Below, piece by piece: positions 18,760-26,767 of a DNA stretch of 64,000 bases (positions are counted from its first letter, which is position 1; every line of letters begins with the position of its first letter). The notes beneath the pieces are model-generated. The model was not told the DNA's origin, searched no databases, and was given only the letters and a program-made list of their open reading frames with translations. Source of the stretch: Pseudomonas viridiflava (GTDB taxonomy: Bacteria; Pseudomonadota; Gammaproteobacteria; Pseudomonadales; Pseudomonadaceae); NCBI RefSeq assembly GCF_003702045.1, contig NZ_RBTP01000016.1, forward strand, positions 1 through 64,000, given 5' to 3'. The position numbers and the translations under genes are program-made.

Positions 18760-18777
18760 AAAGACGATCGGTCTAAA
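18760..18777 (+). promoter_or_regulatory. Second AcuR-type operator, upstream of acuI
   Basis: AAAGACGATCGGTCTAAA repeats the operator in front of acuR almost base for base. It lies in the 46 nt between the acuR stop and acuI, just before GGAG and the acuI ATG, so acuI probably has its own repressible promoter inside the end of acuR. Confidence 0.65.
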
Positions 18778-18789
18778 TTGGAGCGACCC

Positions 18790-19785
18790 ATGCCTTCGAA
18801 CACCTTCAATGCCATTGTGATTGATAAGGACGAGTCCGGTTACCACGTGAAGCTGACGCAACTGGACCCGGCCAGCCTACCGTCAGGCGACGTGACCGTG
18901 CAGGTTTCCCACAGCACGCTCAACTACAAGGACGCACTGGCCCTGACCGGCAAGAGCCCGATCGTTCGCAGTTTTCCAATGGTGCCGGGCATTGATCTGG
19001 CCGGAACGGTCGTTGAAACCGAATCCTCCGAATTCAAGAAGGGCGACAAGGTGCTGCTCAACGGATGGGGCGTAGGCGAAGGGCATTGGGGCGGCCTTGC
19101 GCAGATGGCCCGCCTGAACAGTGACTGGCTGATTCCGTTGCCTGAAGCGTTTACACCCAGCCAGGCGATGGCCATCGGCACGGCAGGTTACACGGCGATG
19201 CTCAGCGTGATCGCGCTGGAGAAACATGGTGTGCAGCCTGAAGACGGCGAAGTGCTGGTGACGGGCGCCAATGGCGGTGTGGGCAGCTTCGCTATCGCCA
19301 TCCTTGCGAAACTGGGCTATCAGGTGGTCGCTTCAACGGGACGCGTGGCCGAGAGCGATTACCTCAGCACGCTCGGCGCGGCGCGGATCATCGACAGGGC
19401 AACCCTCTCGGCGCCCGGTCGTCCGCTGGCTAAAGAGCAATGGGCGGCGGCTGTCGATTCAGTGGGCAGTCACACGTTGGTCAATGTCTGCGCCGGGATT
19501 CAGTATCGCGGCATTGTCGCTGCGTGCGGCCTTGCACAGGGAATGGATTTCCCAGGCTCAGTTGCGCCGTTCATTCTGCGGGGCGTGACGCTCGCCGGGA
19601 TCGACAGCGTTACGCGTCCTCGTGCCGACCGCCTTGAGGCTTGGGCCAGACTGGCCCGCGATCTGGACACTGCGCTGCTGCCGCTGATCAGCCATGAGAT
19701 CGGGTTGAGCGAAGTCATCGACATCGCGCCTCAGTTGATTGCCGGGCAGGTGCGCGGTCGGGTGGTGGTCGATACCGGCTGGTAG
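18790..19785 (+). CDS. acuI: Acryloyl-CoA reductase AcuI (YhdH family)
   Basis: 331 residues of the zinc-free medium-chain dehydrogenase family, AcuI/YhdH branch, which reduces toxic acryloyl-CoA to propionyl-CoA with NADPH. Typical segments: STLNYKDALALTGK, MVPGIDLAGTVVE, GWGVGEGHWGGLAQ, and the nucleotide-binding TGANGGVGSFAI. GGAG 7 nt before the ATG at 18790. It is controlled by the adjacent AcuR; together they protect the cell from acrylate made during propionate, DMSP or amino-acid metabolism. Confidence 0.92.
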   Translation: MPSNTFNAIVIDKDESGYHVKLTQLDPASLPSGDVTVQVSHSTLNYKDALALTGKSPIVRSFPMVPGIDLAGTVVETESSEFKKGDKVLLNGWGVGEGHWGGLAQMARLNSDWLIPLPEAFTPSQAMAIGTAGYTAMLSVIALEKHGVQPEDGEVLVTGANGGVGSFAIAILAKLGYQVVASTGRVAESDYLSTLGAARIIDRATLSAPGRPLAKEQWAAAVDSVGSHTLVNVCAGIQYRGIVAACGLAQGMDFPGSVAPFILRGVTLAGIDSVTRPRADRLEAWARLARDLDTALLPLISHEIGLSEVIDIAPQLIAGQVRGRVVVDTGW

Positions 19786-19904
19786 GCGAGAAGGCGTTAA
19801 GCACAAGGCTTGCACCAGTGAGCGTGTTAAAGTCGGTGCTTTGAAGAGATCGAAAAGTGCCAGGCTGTTTCGCTGGTACTTGCATTACAAAGGCCTTGCT
19901 CGAC

Positions 19905-20870
19905 ATGTCGCATGATCCACCTTCCGACCAGGCTGCAGGCGTCCGGCAATCGCCTTCGCTGCCAGACGTCAGCAACCCGCTGCAGCTCTATCTTGCCCGT
20001 CTTGCGCCGTCCAGCCGTCTGACCATGAAGTACGTGCTGCAAGACGCTGCCGACCGTCTTGGGCTGGCCGATGTCGATCTGTTCGAAATCCCCTGGCATA
20101 CGTTGCAACCGGGCCATATCACTGCGCTGGTGGCGGCGTTGCGTGAAGATGACTATGCACCCAATACCACGTCGCTTTACGTCAATGCGATCCGTGGGGT
20201 AATGAACGAAGCCTGGCGGCACGACCTGATCAGCCACGATCACTTGCTGAAGATCCGCTCAATCAAGCCCGTCAGTGGCACACGCCTGCACAAGGGGCGA
20301 AACATCCGCCGTACCCTGATCCGCGAACTGATGGAAGCCTGCGCCGCCGACCCCAGGCCTCAGGGTCGACGGGACGCGGCGATCATTGCGATTCTGTACG
20401 GCTCCGGGATGCGCAAATCGGAATCGGTCAATCTGGATCTTGATCAAGTCGATTTTTCCGAACGCAGCCTGCGGGTGATGGGCAAGGGCAACAAACAACT
20501 GGTCAAGTACGCGCCCGAATGGGCCTTCGGCGCGTTGAATGACTGGCTTGAACTGCGCCGCTCCTGTCTGCCACCGGGGCAGGCCGATGATCCGTTTCTG
20601 TTCAATCGGATACGCCGTGGCAGCAACATCACCCGCGAGCGGATCACCAAGCACGCGATCTATTTCATTGCCAAACAACGCGGACAGCAGGTGGGCGTCA
20701 ACATCATGCCTCACGATTTTCGCCGTTCGTTCATCACGCGCGTCATCGAAGAGTACGATCTGTCGATTGCTCAGAAGCTGGCCCATCACACCCACATCGC
20801 AACCACCGCCAGCTACGACATGCGCAGTGAAAATGAGCGGCGCAATGTCGTGGATCGCTTCGATCTTTAG
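19905..20870 (+). CDS. Tyrosine recombinase (site-specific integrase family)
   Basis: 321 residues. The full catalytic set is present: R170 (YGSGMRKSE), K194 (MGKGNKQ), H270-xx-R273 (PHDFRRSF), H294/H295 (LAHHTH) and Tyr304 (TTASYDMRSE). An N-terminal core-binding SAM-like domain (LARLAPSSRLTMKYVLQDAA) precedes it. It recombines DNA through a 3'-phosphotyrosine intermediate. It is not XerC or XerD (different N-terminus), and no excisionase, phage or integrated-element boundaries are visible beside it. It is followed by a hairpin and then the biosynthetic cluster at 21.4 kb. Confidence 0.85.
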   Translation: MSHDPPSDQAAGVRQSPSLPDVSNPLQLYLARLAPSSRLTMKYVLQDAADRLGLADVDLFEIPWHTLQPGHITALVAALREDDYAPNTTSLYVNAIRGVMNEAWRHDLISHDHLLKIRSIKPVSGTRLHKGRNIRRTLIRELMEACAADPRPQGRRDAAIIAILYGSGMRKSESVNLDLDQVDFSERSLRVMGKGNKQLVKYAPEWAFGALNDWLELRRSCLPPGQADDPFLFNRIRRGSNITRERITKHAIYFIAKQRGQQVGVNIMPHDFRRSFITRVIEEYDLSIAQKLAHHTHIATTASYDMRSENERRNVVDRFDL

Positions 20871-20872
20871 GC

Positions 20873-20907
20873 AAAAAAAGGCCACCTCACCGTGAGGTGG
20901 GGTGGCC
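20873..20907. terminator. Strong hairpin after the recombinase gene
   Basis: GGCCACC (20880) pairs with GGTGGCC (20901), and an inner alternative pairs CCACCTCAC with GTGAGGTGG. A run of seven A residues precedes it, so it is a canonical terminator for leftward transcription and a stable barrier for rightward readthrough into the downstream operon. Confidence 0.55.
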
Positions 20908-21389
20908 TAAATATCTAACCAAAGGAGTGATGAAGAAGAGCAAGTATTCGTCGGTACCGCGATGCGGATTCGCCGTACGTTGAAACAAGTTCAGTCATCG
21001 ACGGCAACGTTACCACTCATCAACAAAAACCGATTATCAGCATTGTCGATAGTGACTATCACCGTGCGTAACGTGCTGCCTCATTGCACTAAGCCGACCT
21101 CTAACGCGCACAACCAGTGCACGTTTCATCATCTGAACAGGCCTCTATCCAGCGCGAAGGCAATGACGTTGCGTTGTTATCGAGCGATTCCAGAAACACT
21201 TTAATTAACGCGAAAAACGCCTGCCAACGGCCTGAGTCTTCGGCGCGTCTGAAGACCCTGGCGCTACACCGCGACGCGCTGAACGATCCGAAAAATCGAT
21301 ACTGTGCACGCCACGTATCGAGGGATCGGATAGCCAGTTTTATGCGCACATTTCATGCTTTGCCCCATTCACAGCACACGGGTCTGAGC
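20908..21389 (+). promoter_or_regulatory. Upstream region of the biosynthetic operon
   Basis: This 482-nt stretch has no supported gene; a frame continuous with the cupin runs back to 21117 but lacks family-like sequence. It must hold the promoter of the operon. The clearest element is a perfect 13-nt inverted repeat GATAGTGACTATC (21048-21060), a possible operator. No Fur box or sigma54 site was found. No regulator gene is inside the operon. Confidence 0.45.
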
Positions 21390-21782
21390 ATGGAAAAGTT
21401 CGATATACACCGCAAAACCAACTTCGATGCCCTGGTACATGAGTATGGGCTCGACGGCAGTCGTCTGCTGCCTTGGGACGGCTACCCGATGCCGTTCGCC
21501 GGCGGCTGGTGTGTCGTGCGTCCGGGTACAAGCAGCGAGGCGCATACCCAGATTGATCAGGAAATCTTCATCGCCATCAAGGGCTGCGCCCGGTTGGTGG
21601 TGGGCGGCAAGGTCATGCCCTTCAACGTGGGCGATATCGCGGCAATTCCGAAACACACCCCTCACTACGTCATCAATGATTCCGATGAGGACTTTCATTT
21701 CTACGTGGTGTGGTGGGACATGAACTACGTCAACGCCTTCGTCGAGCAGCACTGCGAAACCACGGGGTGCCTCAATGACTAA
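21390..21782 (+). CDS. Stand-alone cupin, predicted N-N bond-forming half of a hydrazine synthetase
   Basis: 130 residues forming one double-stranded beta-helix. Motif 1 reads SSEAHTQIDQEIFIAIKG, with His and Glu metal ligands but Gln at the usual second His; motif 2 is GDIAAIPKHTPHYVIN with the third-ligand His. Sequence features RLLPWDGYPMPFAGGWCVVRPGTS and HFYVVWWDMN match the cupin part of cupin-MetRS hydrazine synthetases (s56-p1 and triacsin systems), in which the cupin rearranges an ester of N6-hydroxylysine and an amino acid into a hydrazine. The start at 21390 gives the domain alone; an ATG at 21342 is possible. It overlaps the next gene by 8 nt. Function is inferred from family and neighbours. 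Confidence 0.72.
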   Translation: MEKFDIHRKTNFDALVHEYGLDGSRLLPWDGYPMPFAGGWCVVRPGTSSEAHTQIDQEIFIAIKGCARLVVGGKVMPFNVGDIAAIPKHTPHYVINDSDEDFHFYVVWWDMNYVNAFVEQHCETTGCLND

Positions 21783-23274
21783 GTACATTGTCACCATCAC
21801 GCCTCCCACGCCGAATGGTGATCTGCACATCGGCCATATTGCAGGTCCGTTTCTGGCTGCGGATGTCTTCACCCGCGTACAACGGCAGCGAGGTCATGAA
21901 TGCGTGCTGTTGTCCTATTCGGACGATTACCAGTCGTACATGCTGCGCAAAGGCCTGGAGACTGGTGTCGATCCGGTGGAACTTGCCCATCGCAATTCGG
22001 ACCGGATAGAGGCTTCGCTGGCTGCGATTAACATCCAGCCTGACAACTGGATGCGGCCTTACGGCAACCACTGGTTCGCTGAGGCCGTGGCCGAGGTGTT
22101 CGACAAGGTGCGCGACGCAGGGCTGATCGAGTTTCGCGATTCGAGCGAACCTTATTGTCCCGACTGCGATGTGTGGGGTTACGAAGCCTTCGCGCGGGGC
22201 ACCTGCAACTACTGCGGCGCGGAGTCGGACGCCAGTCAGTGCGAAAACTGCGCCCAGGCGCCGGATGCGCACTTGATGGGCGACTTGCACTGCAAACTGT
22301 GCAAGGAGCCTTCACAGTGGAAAACCGCACACCGCGCGTTTTTGAAACTGGCAGCCTGCAAGCCTGCGCTGCGTGATCGTCTGCTCGACCACCAATGGCG
22401 CAGCCCGCTCAATGCCTGGCTGCGCGACACGCTGGATCACGTCCACGATTGGGGCGTCACCCGTCCGCACGATGGCGGCCTGGATTTGCAACCTGACGGC
22501 TCCTGTCGGGTGCACACCTGGTTCATGGGGTTGCCGGGTTACATGGCGGCGTTTCGCGAGTACGCCGACCGCATCGGTCGCCCTGAGCTGTTTCGTCAGT
22601 ATTGGCAGTCGGGGCAGGGCACGCTGGTGCATTTTCTCGGCTTCGATTGCGTCTTCAGCCATGCCGTCGTGTACCCCGCACAGCTATCGGTCATGGACCA
22701 CGTCAGGGTCCAGCAGCGTTTCGTGCCCAACCAGTTTCTCAAACTCGACGGGCTCAACCTGTCGACCAGCCGCAACCACGCGATCTGGGTTGGGGATCTG
22801 GCGCGTCAGGCTTGCGCCGACAGCGCCCGGCTTTACCTGGCCAGCATTGCCCCAGAGCAAAGCGAGGGAGATTTTCGCCTGCAGCACTTCCTGCACTGGC
22901 GTGAAGGTGTCTTCGGGCAGTTCTTCCCGGCGTTGCTCACGGCAGGTGAGCGGCGGGACAACAGTTGGTGGAGCGGAATCTGCGGCGCGGATGCCGGATT
23001 GCTGGAGGCGCTGCGGCTGCAATGGACCAAGGCGTGCGAGCCTGAACACTTCTCCATGAAAGGCATGGCCCAGGTGCTGCTGGATGTGATCGCCATTACC
23101 CGCGCCCGGCTGGCGGAAGGCCGCCCGGTGAGCCATCTGGCGGCGTTCATTGCCGTGATCGGCAGGGCACTGATTCCAGAGATGTCCGCCCGGATCGTCA
23201 CCGCCTTCGATTTGCCCCAGGAACGGGTCAACGCCACGGTCCTGTCCGGCTCGGCCGCTGAATACTCCATCTGA
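21775..23274 (+). CDS. Methionyl-tRNA-synthetase-like amino acid-activating enzyme of a hydrazine synthetase
   Basis: 499 residues. Class I aaRS fold with HIGH at 18-21 (NGDLHIGHIAG), four CxxC zinc-knuckle pairs (C128/131, C144/147, C156/159, C173/176) and a degenerate KMSKS, here LSTSR at 329-333. The C-terminal anticodon-binding and tRNA-binding parts of true MetRS are missing or much reduced, so it is unlikely to charge tRNA. In s56-p1 and triacsin biosynthesis a MetRS-like domain fused to a cupin activates an amino acid (glycine) and esterifies it to N6-hydroxylysine before N-N bond formation. Here the two domains are separate proteins coupled by an 8-nt overlap. The amino acid used here is unknown. 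Confidence 0.8.
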   Translation: MTKYIVTITPPTPNGDLHIGHIAGPFLAADVFTRVQRQRGHECVLLSYSDDYQSYMLRKGLETGVDPVELAHRNSDRIEASLAAINIQPDNWMRPYGNHWFAEAVAEVFDKVRDAGLIEFRDSSEPYCPDCDVWGYEAFARGTCNYCGAESDASQCENCAQAPDAHLMGDLHCKLCKEPSQWKTAHRAFLKLAACKPALRDRLLDHQWRSPLNAWLRDTLDHVHDWGVTRPHDGGLDLQPDGSCRVHTWFMGLPGYMAAFREYADRIGRPELFRQYWQSGQGTLVHFLGFDCVFSHAVVYPAQLSVMDHVRVQQRFVPNQFLKLDGLNLSTSRNHAIWVGDLARQACADSARLYLASIAPEQSEGDFRLQHFLHWREGVFGQFFPALLTAGERRDNSWWSGICGADAGLLEALRLQWTKACEPEHFSMKGMAQVLLDVIAITRARLAEGRPVSHLAAFIAVIGRALIPEMSARIVTAFDLPQERVNATVLSGSAAEYSI

Positions 23275-23288
23275 ACGGATTCACCACG

Positions 23289-24431
23289 ATGTTCATCGAT
23301 TACGAAATTGCGGTCATCGGTGCCGGGATTACCGGCGCCAGTATCGCGGCCAAGCTGTGCAGTGCAGGAATGTCGGTCGCGCTGATCGACAAGGGCGCGG
23401 CAGGCAGCCTGGGAGCCAGCGGGTATTCGGGCGGGCTGGTGCGCCTGTACGACGACGATCCGCTGTTAATGGCGCTGGCGGCGTATTCCATCGGCCTGAT
23501 GGAAGAGGGCGTGTTCGCGTCCTCCTACGCTCAGGCACTGAGCCGCACCGGGGTGATCTACCGGGCTGCCCACGAGCAACGGGAAAACCTGTGCCGTGCC
23601 ATCGAGCAGTATGGAGGCGAACGCTATCCGATGCGTCTGCTCACCCGTCGCGAGCTGGACGCCAGCCAGTATCCGCATTGTGCGGACGAAGCACGGATCA
23701 ACTTGTTCGAGCCGCATGCCTGCGTTGGCAATGTCCGGCAGGCAGTGGCGGCGTTGTGTGGGGTGGTGCGTCAGCGGGGTTTGCTCCTGGAACACCGTGA
23801 GATCAAGTCAATCGATTGCCAGTCTCGTGATCGGGTGCACATCGAGTTGGGCGACGTGACCTTGCGGTGCCGCGCCGTGGTGGTCGCCGCCGGGGCGTGG
23901 ACTCAGCGCCTTGTGCCTCAACTGGAGCTGCAAGCGCGCTCGATCCCGCTGGCGCGGGTGATGACTGGCAGTGATTGGTCCATGCCGGTGATCGATGCGG
24001 TGACCCAGAGCTACGGTATCCCTTTGACCGGCAACATCGTGCAGACCGGATGCGGCCTGCGCGACAAGAGCGTTCTGCCGGAGCAGTTGGCGCCGCCGGA
24101 TGCCCGGCATGCCGAAGACGCCTGCAAGCGGGTCGTGCAGCTGTCCGACACCTGGGCCGCACAGGTCCGCGTGCTGGACGTGTTGCCGGGCTTCGACAGC
24201 TACAGCGCCGACGGTCGGCCGGTGCTGGGCTTTTGCGATGAGCAGAGCCCGATCTATGTAGCGGCCGGCATGTCTGGACTGGGCTTCAAGTTCGCGCCGG
24301 GCGTTGCGCACATTGCGTTCGATCAGTTGCGCCATCGCTTGTCGGGGCAGTCTTCACGCTGCCCTGACTGGTCGGCGCTGTCACCCGGGCGTCTGATGAA
24401 AGGCAGCCCTCGACAAGGTGTTCAGCCATGA
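23289..24431 (+). CDS. FAD-dependent amine oxidoreductase (glycine oxidase/DAO family)
   Basis: 380 residues with an N-terminal FAD motif IAVIGAGITGASIAAKL and a C-terminal GMSGLGFKFAPGVAHI, the DAO family layout. In the s56-p1 and triacsin systems a DAO-type enzyme next to the hydrazine synthetase cleaves N6-(carboxymethylamino)lysine to release hydrazinoacetate and aminoadipate semialdehyde. The same role is the most likely one here. It follows the MetRS-like gene by 14 nt and overlaps the next gene by 4 nt (ATGA). A general D-amino acid or sarcosine oxidase function is the alternative. Confidence 0.8.
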   Translation: MFIDYEIAVIGAGITGASIAAKLCSAGMSVALIDKGAAGSLGASGYSGGLVRLYDDDPLLMALAAYSIGLMEEGVFASSYAQALSRTGVIYRAAHEQRENLCRAIEQYGGERYPMRLLTRRELDASQYPHCADEARINLFEPHACVGNVRQAVAALCGVVRQRGLLLEHREIKSIDCQSRDRVHIELGDVTLRCRAVVVAAGAWTQRLVPQLELQARSIPLARVMTGSDWSMPVIDAVTQSYGIPLTGNIVQTGCGLRDKSVLPEQLAPPDARHAEDACKRVVQLSDTWAAQVRVLDVLPGFDSYSADGRPVLGFCDEQSPIYVAAGMSGLGFKFAPGVAHIAFDQLRHRLSGQSSRCPDWSALSPGRLMKGSPRQGVQP

Positions 24432-25387
24432 GCGCCGCGTTGCGAGTCGGGGTCAGCGCCTTGTTCGACCCGGATGACACGCCCCATGCCCGGACCTTTC
24501 TGAGAGCGATGGCCGTGGCGCGCAATATCATACCGGGGCTGGGTAGGGTGCAGTGGCACTTCCTCGACGACGGTGCCAATGTCTGCCGAGGTGCAGACGT
24601 GGCGCAGCAGATGATCGACTGGGAGGCCGATCTGGTCATCGGTCATTTCTCGTCCGATGCCGCTATCGGTGCAGCACCGCTGTATCAGCAGGCCGGTATC
24701 GCGCTGCTGACGCCGGCGGCCACGATTGATCGGCTGACGGCCGAGCACCTCAACGTGTTTCGCCTTTGTCCCTCGGATCGGCAATTGGCCGCAGACCTCA
24801 CGCAGTGGTTGTCGGCGCGTCGGTGGCAGACGGTGCATCTTCAGGCGGATGGCAGTGCGCACGGGCAGGCGCTGGTGCGGGCTATTGACGCTGCGCTTGA
24901 GTCAGCGGGGCTGTGCCTGGTGGGCGAGTACGAGCAGGCCGATGTCGAGGTGTTTGCCGGGCGTCTGCGCACCAGCCGCGAGCATTGGCGGGCACGGCGT
25001 CAGGCAGGCAGTACACGGCCTCTGGTACTGACCGACGACGCAGCCTCGCCACATCTGGGCCGTGCGTCGGCGGATGACCGCAACACCTATGTCATCGGTT
25101 TCGGCGTGCCGGACGATCCGCCAGACAGCGTGACCGCAGATGCCTGGCACCGGTCGCTGTTTGGCGTCCCGCCGCCGACCTATTACCGGGAGAGCCTGCT
25201 GATGTTTTACGTGCTGTCGGTGTTGGCCAACACCACCCGGCGTCGGGAACAGCTGCTGGACGCCCTGACCCACACGACATTTAACACCCCGCTGGGCGCA
25301 GTCCGCTTCGATCAGGGCGAACACCGGGGCGCATTCAACCGTGTCTGGAGGCTGGGCCCGCAGGGGCTGACTCCGGCACTTCGCTGA
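24428..25387 (+). CDS. Cytoplasmic type I periplasmic-binding-fold protein (AmiC/LivJ-like)
   Basis: 319 residues of the LivJ/UrtA/AmiC fold: LRVGVSALFDPDD, VIGHFSSDAAIGAAPLYQQAGIALLTPAATIDRLT, and the family end FNTPLGAVRFDQGEHRGAFNRVWRLGPQG. There is no signal peptide or lipobox, and no ABC permease or ATPase in the operon, so it is not a normal transporter subunit. Like AmiC it may sense a ligand in the cytoplasm, but no AmiR-type partner is present. A role in carrying or sensing an intermediate of the pathway is a guess. It overlaps the DAO gene by 4 nt. Confidence 0.7.
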   Translation: MSAALRVGVSALFDPDDTPHARTFLRAMAVARNIIPGLGRVQWHFLDDGANVCRGADVAQQMIDWEADLVIGHFSSDAAIGAAPLYQQAGIALLTPAATIDRLTAEHLNVFRLCPSDRQLAADLTQWLSARRWQTVHLQADGSAHGQALVRAIDAALESAGLCLVGEYEQADVEVFAGRLRTSREHWRARRQAGSTRPLVLTDDAASPHLGRASADDRNTYVIGFGVPDDPPDSVTADAWHRSLFGVPPPTYYRESLLMFYVLSVLANTTRRREQLLDALTHTTFNTPLGAVRFDQGEHRGAFNRVWRLGPQGLTPALR

Positions 25388-25439
25388 TATCCGCAACCGC
25401 TTCAACGCTTTACACCCACGCTAAGGACGGGATTTTTTC

Positions 25440-26762
25440 ATGGATCATTCAACGCCACACCCTTATCAATCGGACGCTGTGTGCATCGGCTTCGGCCCGG
25501 CGGGCATCGCGCTGGCCTGTGCGTTTGCAGACGCGCAGGACGTGAACGGTCCGTCGGCAAGCCTTTCTGTTCGTTACCTCGAAGCTGCACAAGACACCCA
25601 ATGGCACCGCGAACTGCTGCTGGCCGGGACTGACATCAACCACCATGTGTTTCGCGATCTGGTGACACCGCGCAATCCACGCAGCCGTTTTTCGTTCGCC
25701 ATGTACTTGAAAAGCAAAGGCCGGCTGTTCGATTTCGGCCTGCTCGGCCGGCCAGCCAGCCGCCGTGAGTGGTCGGATTACGTGGCCTGGGTGTCGGATC
25801 AGGTCGACGCCCATACCTATTTCAATACGCCAGTGACGGAAATCGCCCCGGTGATCCGTGGCGGTCGGCTGTGCGAGCTGAAGGTGCGCACCCCCGATGC
25901 CTGCTTCACCACCCGCAATGTGGTGTTGTCGAGCGGTAGCGCGCCGCGTATTCCGGCTGCGTTTCAATCGCTGATCGGCCCTGACGTCTTCCATACCTCG
26001 CAGTTTCTGACCCGTTTGCAAGCCTTCGGCAACGCCCTGCCCAAACGTTGGCTGGTCTTGGGTTCGGGGCAGAGCGCCAGTGAATCGGTGCTGGAACTGG
26101 TGTCACGTGATGAGGCAATCGACGTGCATTCCGTGCACCGCTCCGCCGGTTTCAAGCTCACGCAACTGGGCCAGTTCCCCAATCGGGTCTTCGCCCCGGA
26201 CCATGTCGATTACTTCCACAGCCTCGGCCACGCGGCGCGGCATCGGTTTCTGGACTGGAGCCGCTCGACCAACTACGCAGGCATCGACCCGGACGAAAGC
26301 CAGAAGCTGTTTTCGTTGACGTACGAAGATGCCATCGCGGGCCGTAAGCGCTTGCAGACCTATGCCTACAGCGTCGTCTCGTCCATCGAACCGGTTGAAA
26401 CCGGTTATCGCGTTGCGCTCACAGACACCTTCAGTCAGCGCACTCAGGTCCTGGAAGTCGATGCCGTGGTGCTGGGCACCGGTTACGAGCAGTACCTGAT
26501 TCCGCCGCTGCTCAGCGGGCTGCAACCCTGGCTGAAGGCGGATCTGGATGGCGGTCTGCTGATCGACCGGGACTACCACGTCGCCCTACAGGACGATTGC
26601 GACGTGAATATCTGGGTCAACGGTCTTTCCGAGCGCAGTCACGGCATCAGCGACAGCCAGTCGTTCTCCCTCATGGCCCTGCGCGCCGAGCGCATCGCCA
26701 ACGGGCTTGAGCAGGCCGTCGGGCAGACGGCCCATGCACCCTTAATGGCACAGTGGAAGTGA
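25440..26762 (+). CDS. Lysine/ornithine N-hydroxylase (IucD/PvdA/SidA family)
   Basis: 440 residues of the class B flavin N-monooxygenase family. FAD motif GFGPAG (17-22), the family signature LVTPRNPRSRFSFAMYLKSK, NADPH motif VLGSGQSASE, and the C-terminal ATGY-like VLGTGYEQ. These enzymes N-hydroxylate the side-chain amine of lysine or ornithine using NADPH and O2. Beside a cupin/MetRS-like pair the predicted product is N6-hydroxylysine, the first substrate of the hydrazine synthetase. A siderophore role is less likely as no NRPS, acyltransferase or TonB receptor is near. AAGGA lies upstream of the ATG; the gap to the previous gene is 52 nt. Confidence 0.85.
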   Translation: MDHSTPHPYQSDAVCIGFGPAGIALACAFADAQDVNGPSASLSVRYLEAAQDTQWHRELLLAGTDINHHVFRDLVTPRNPRSRFSFAMYLKSKGRLFDFGLLGRPASRREWSDYVAWVSDQVDAHTYFNTPVTEIAPVIRGGRLCELKVRTPDACFTTRNVVLSSGSAPRIPAAFQSLIGPDVFHTSQFLTRLQAFGNALPKRWLVLGSGQSASESVLELVSRDEAIDVHSVHRSAGFKLTQLGQFPNRVFAPDHVDYFHSLGHAARHRFLDWSRSTNYAGIDPDESQKLFSLTYEDAIAGRKRLQTYAYSVVSSIEPVETGYRVALTDTFSQRTQVLEVDAVVLGTGYEQYLIPPLLSGLQPWLKADLDGGLLIDRDYHVALQDDCDVNIWVNGLSERSHGISDSQSFSLMALRAERIANGLEQAVGQTAHAPLMAQWK

Positions 26763-26767
26763 CCTTC

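Noticed and set aside
21117..21389. N-terminal extension of the cupin by 91 codons
   Set aside because: The added sequence has no family-like pattern, starts at a GTG without a good ribosome site, and covers the likely promoter region.
21775..23274. A second house-keeping methionyl-tRNA synthetase
   Set aside because: The KMSKS motif is degenerate (LSTSR), the anticodon-binding part is missing or reduced and the gene lies in a biosynthetic operon, so tRNA charging is unlikely.
25440..26762. Siderophore biosynthesis (pyoverdine-like) as the meaning of the N-hydroxylase and Dap genes
   Set aside because: No NRPS, acyltransferase, IucA/IucC-type synthetase, TonB receptor or Fur box was found near; the cupin and MetRS-like genes point to N-N bond formation instead.
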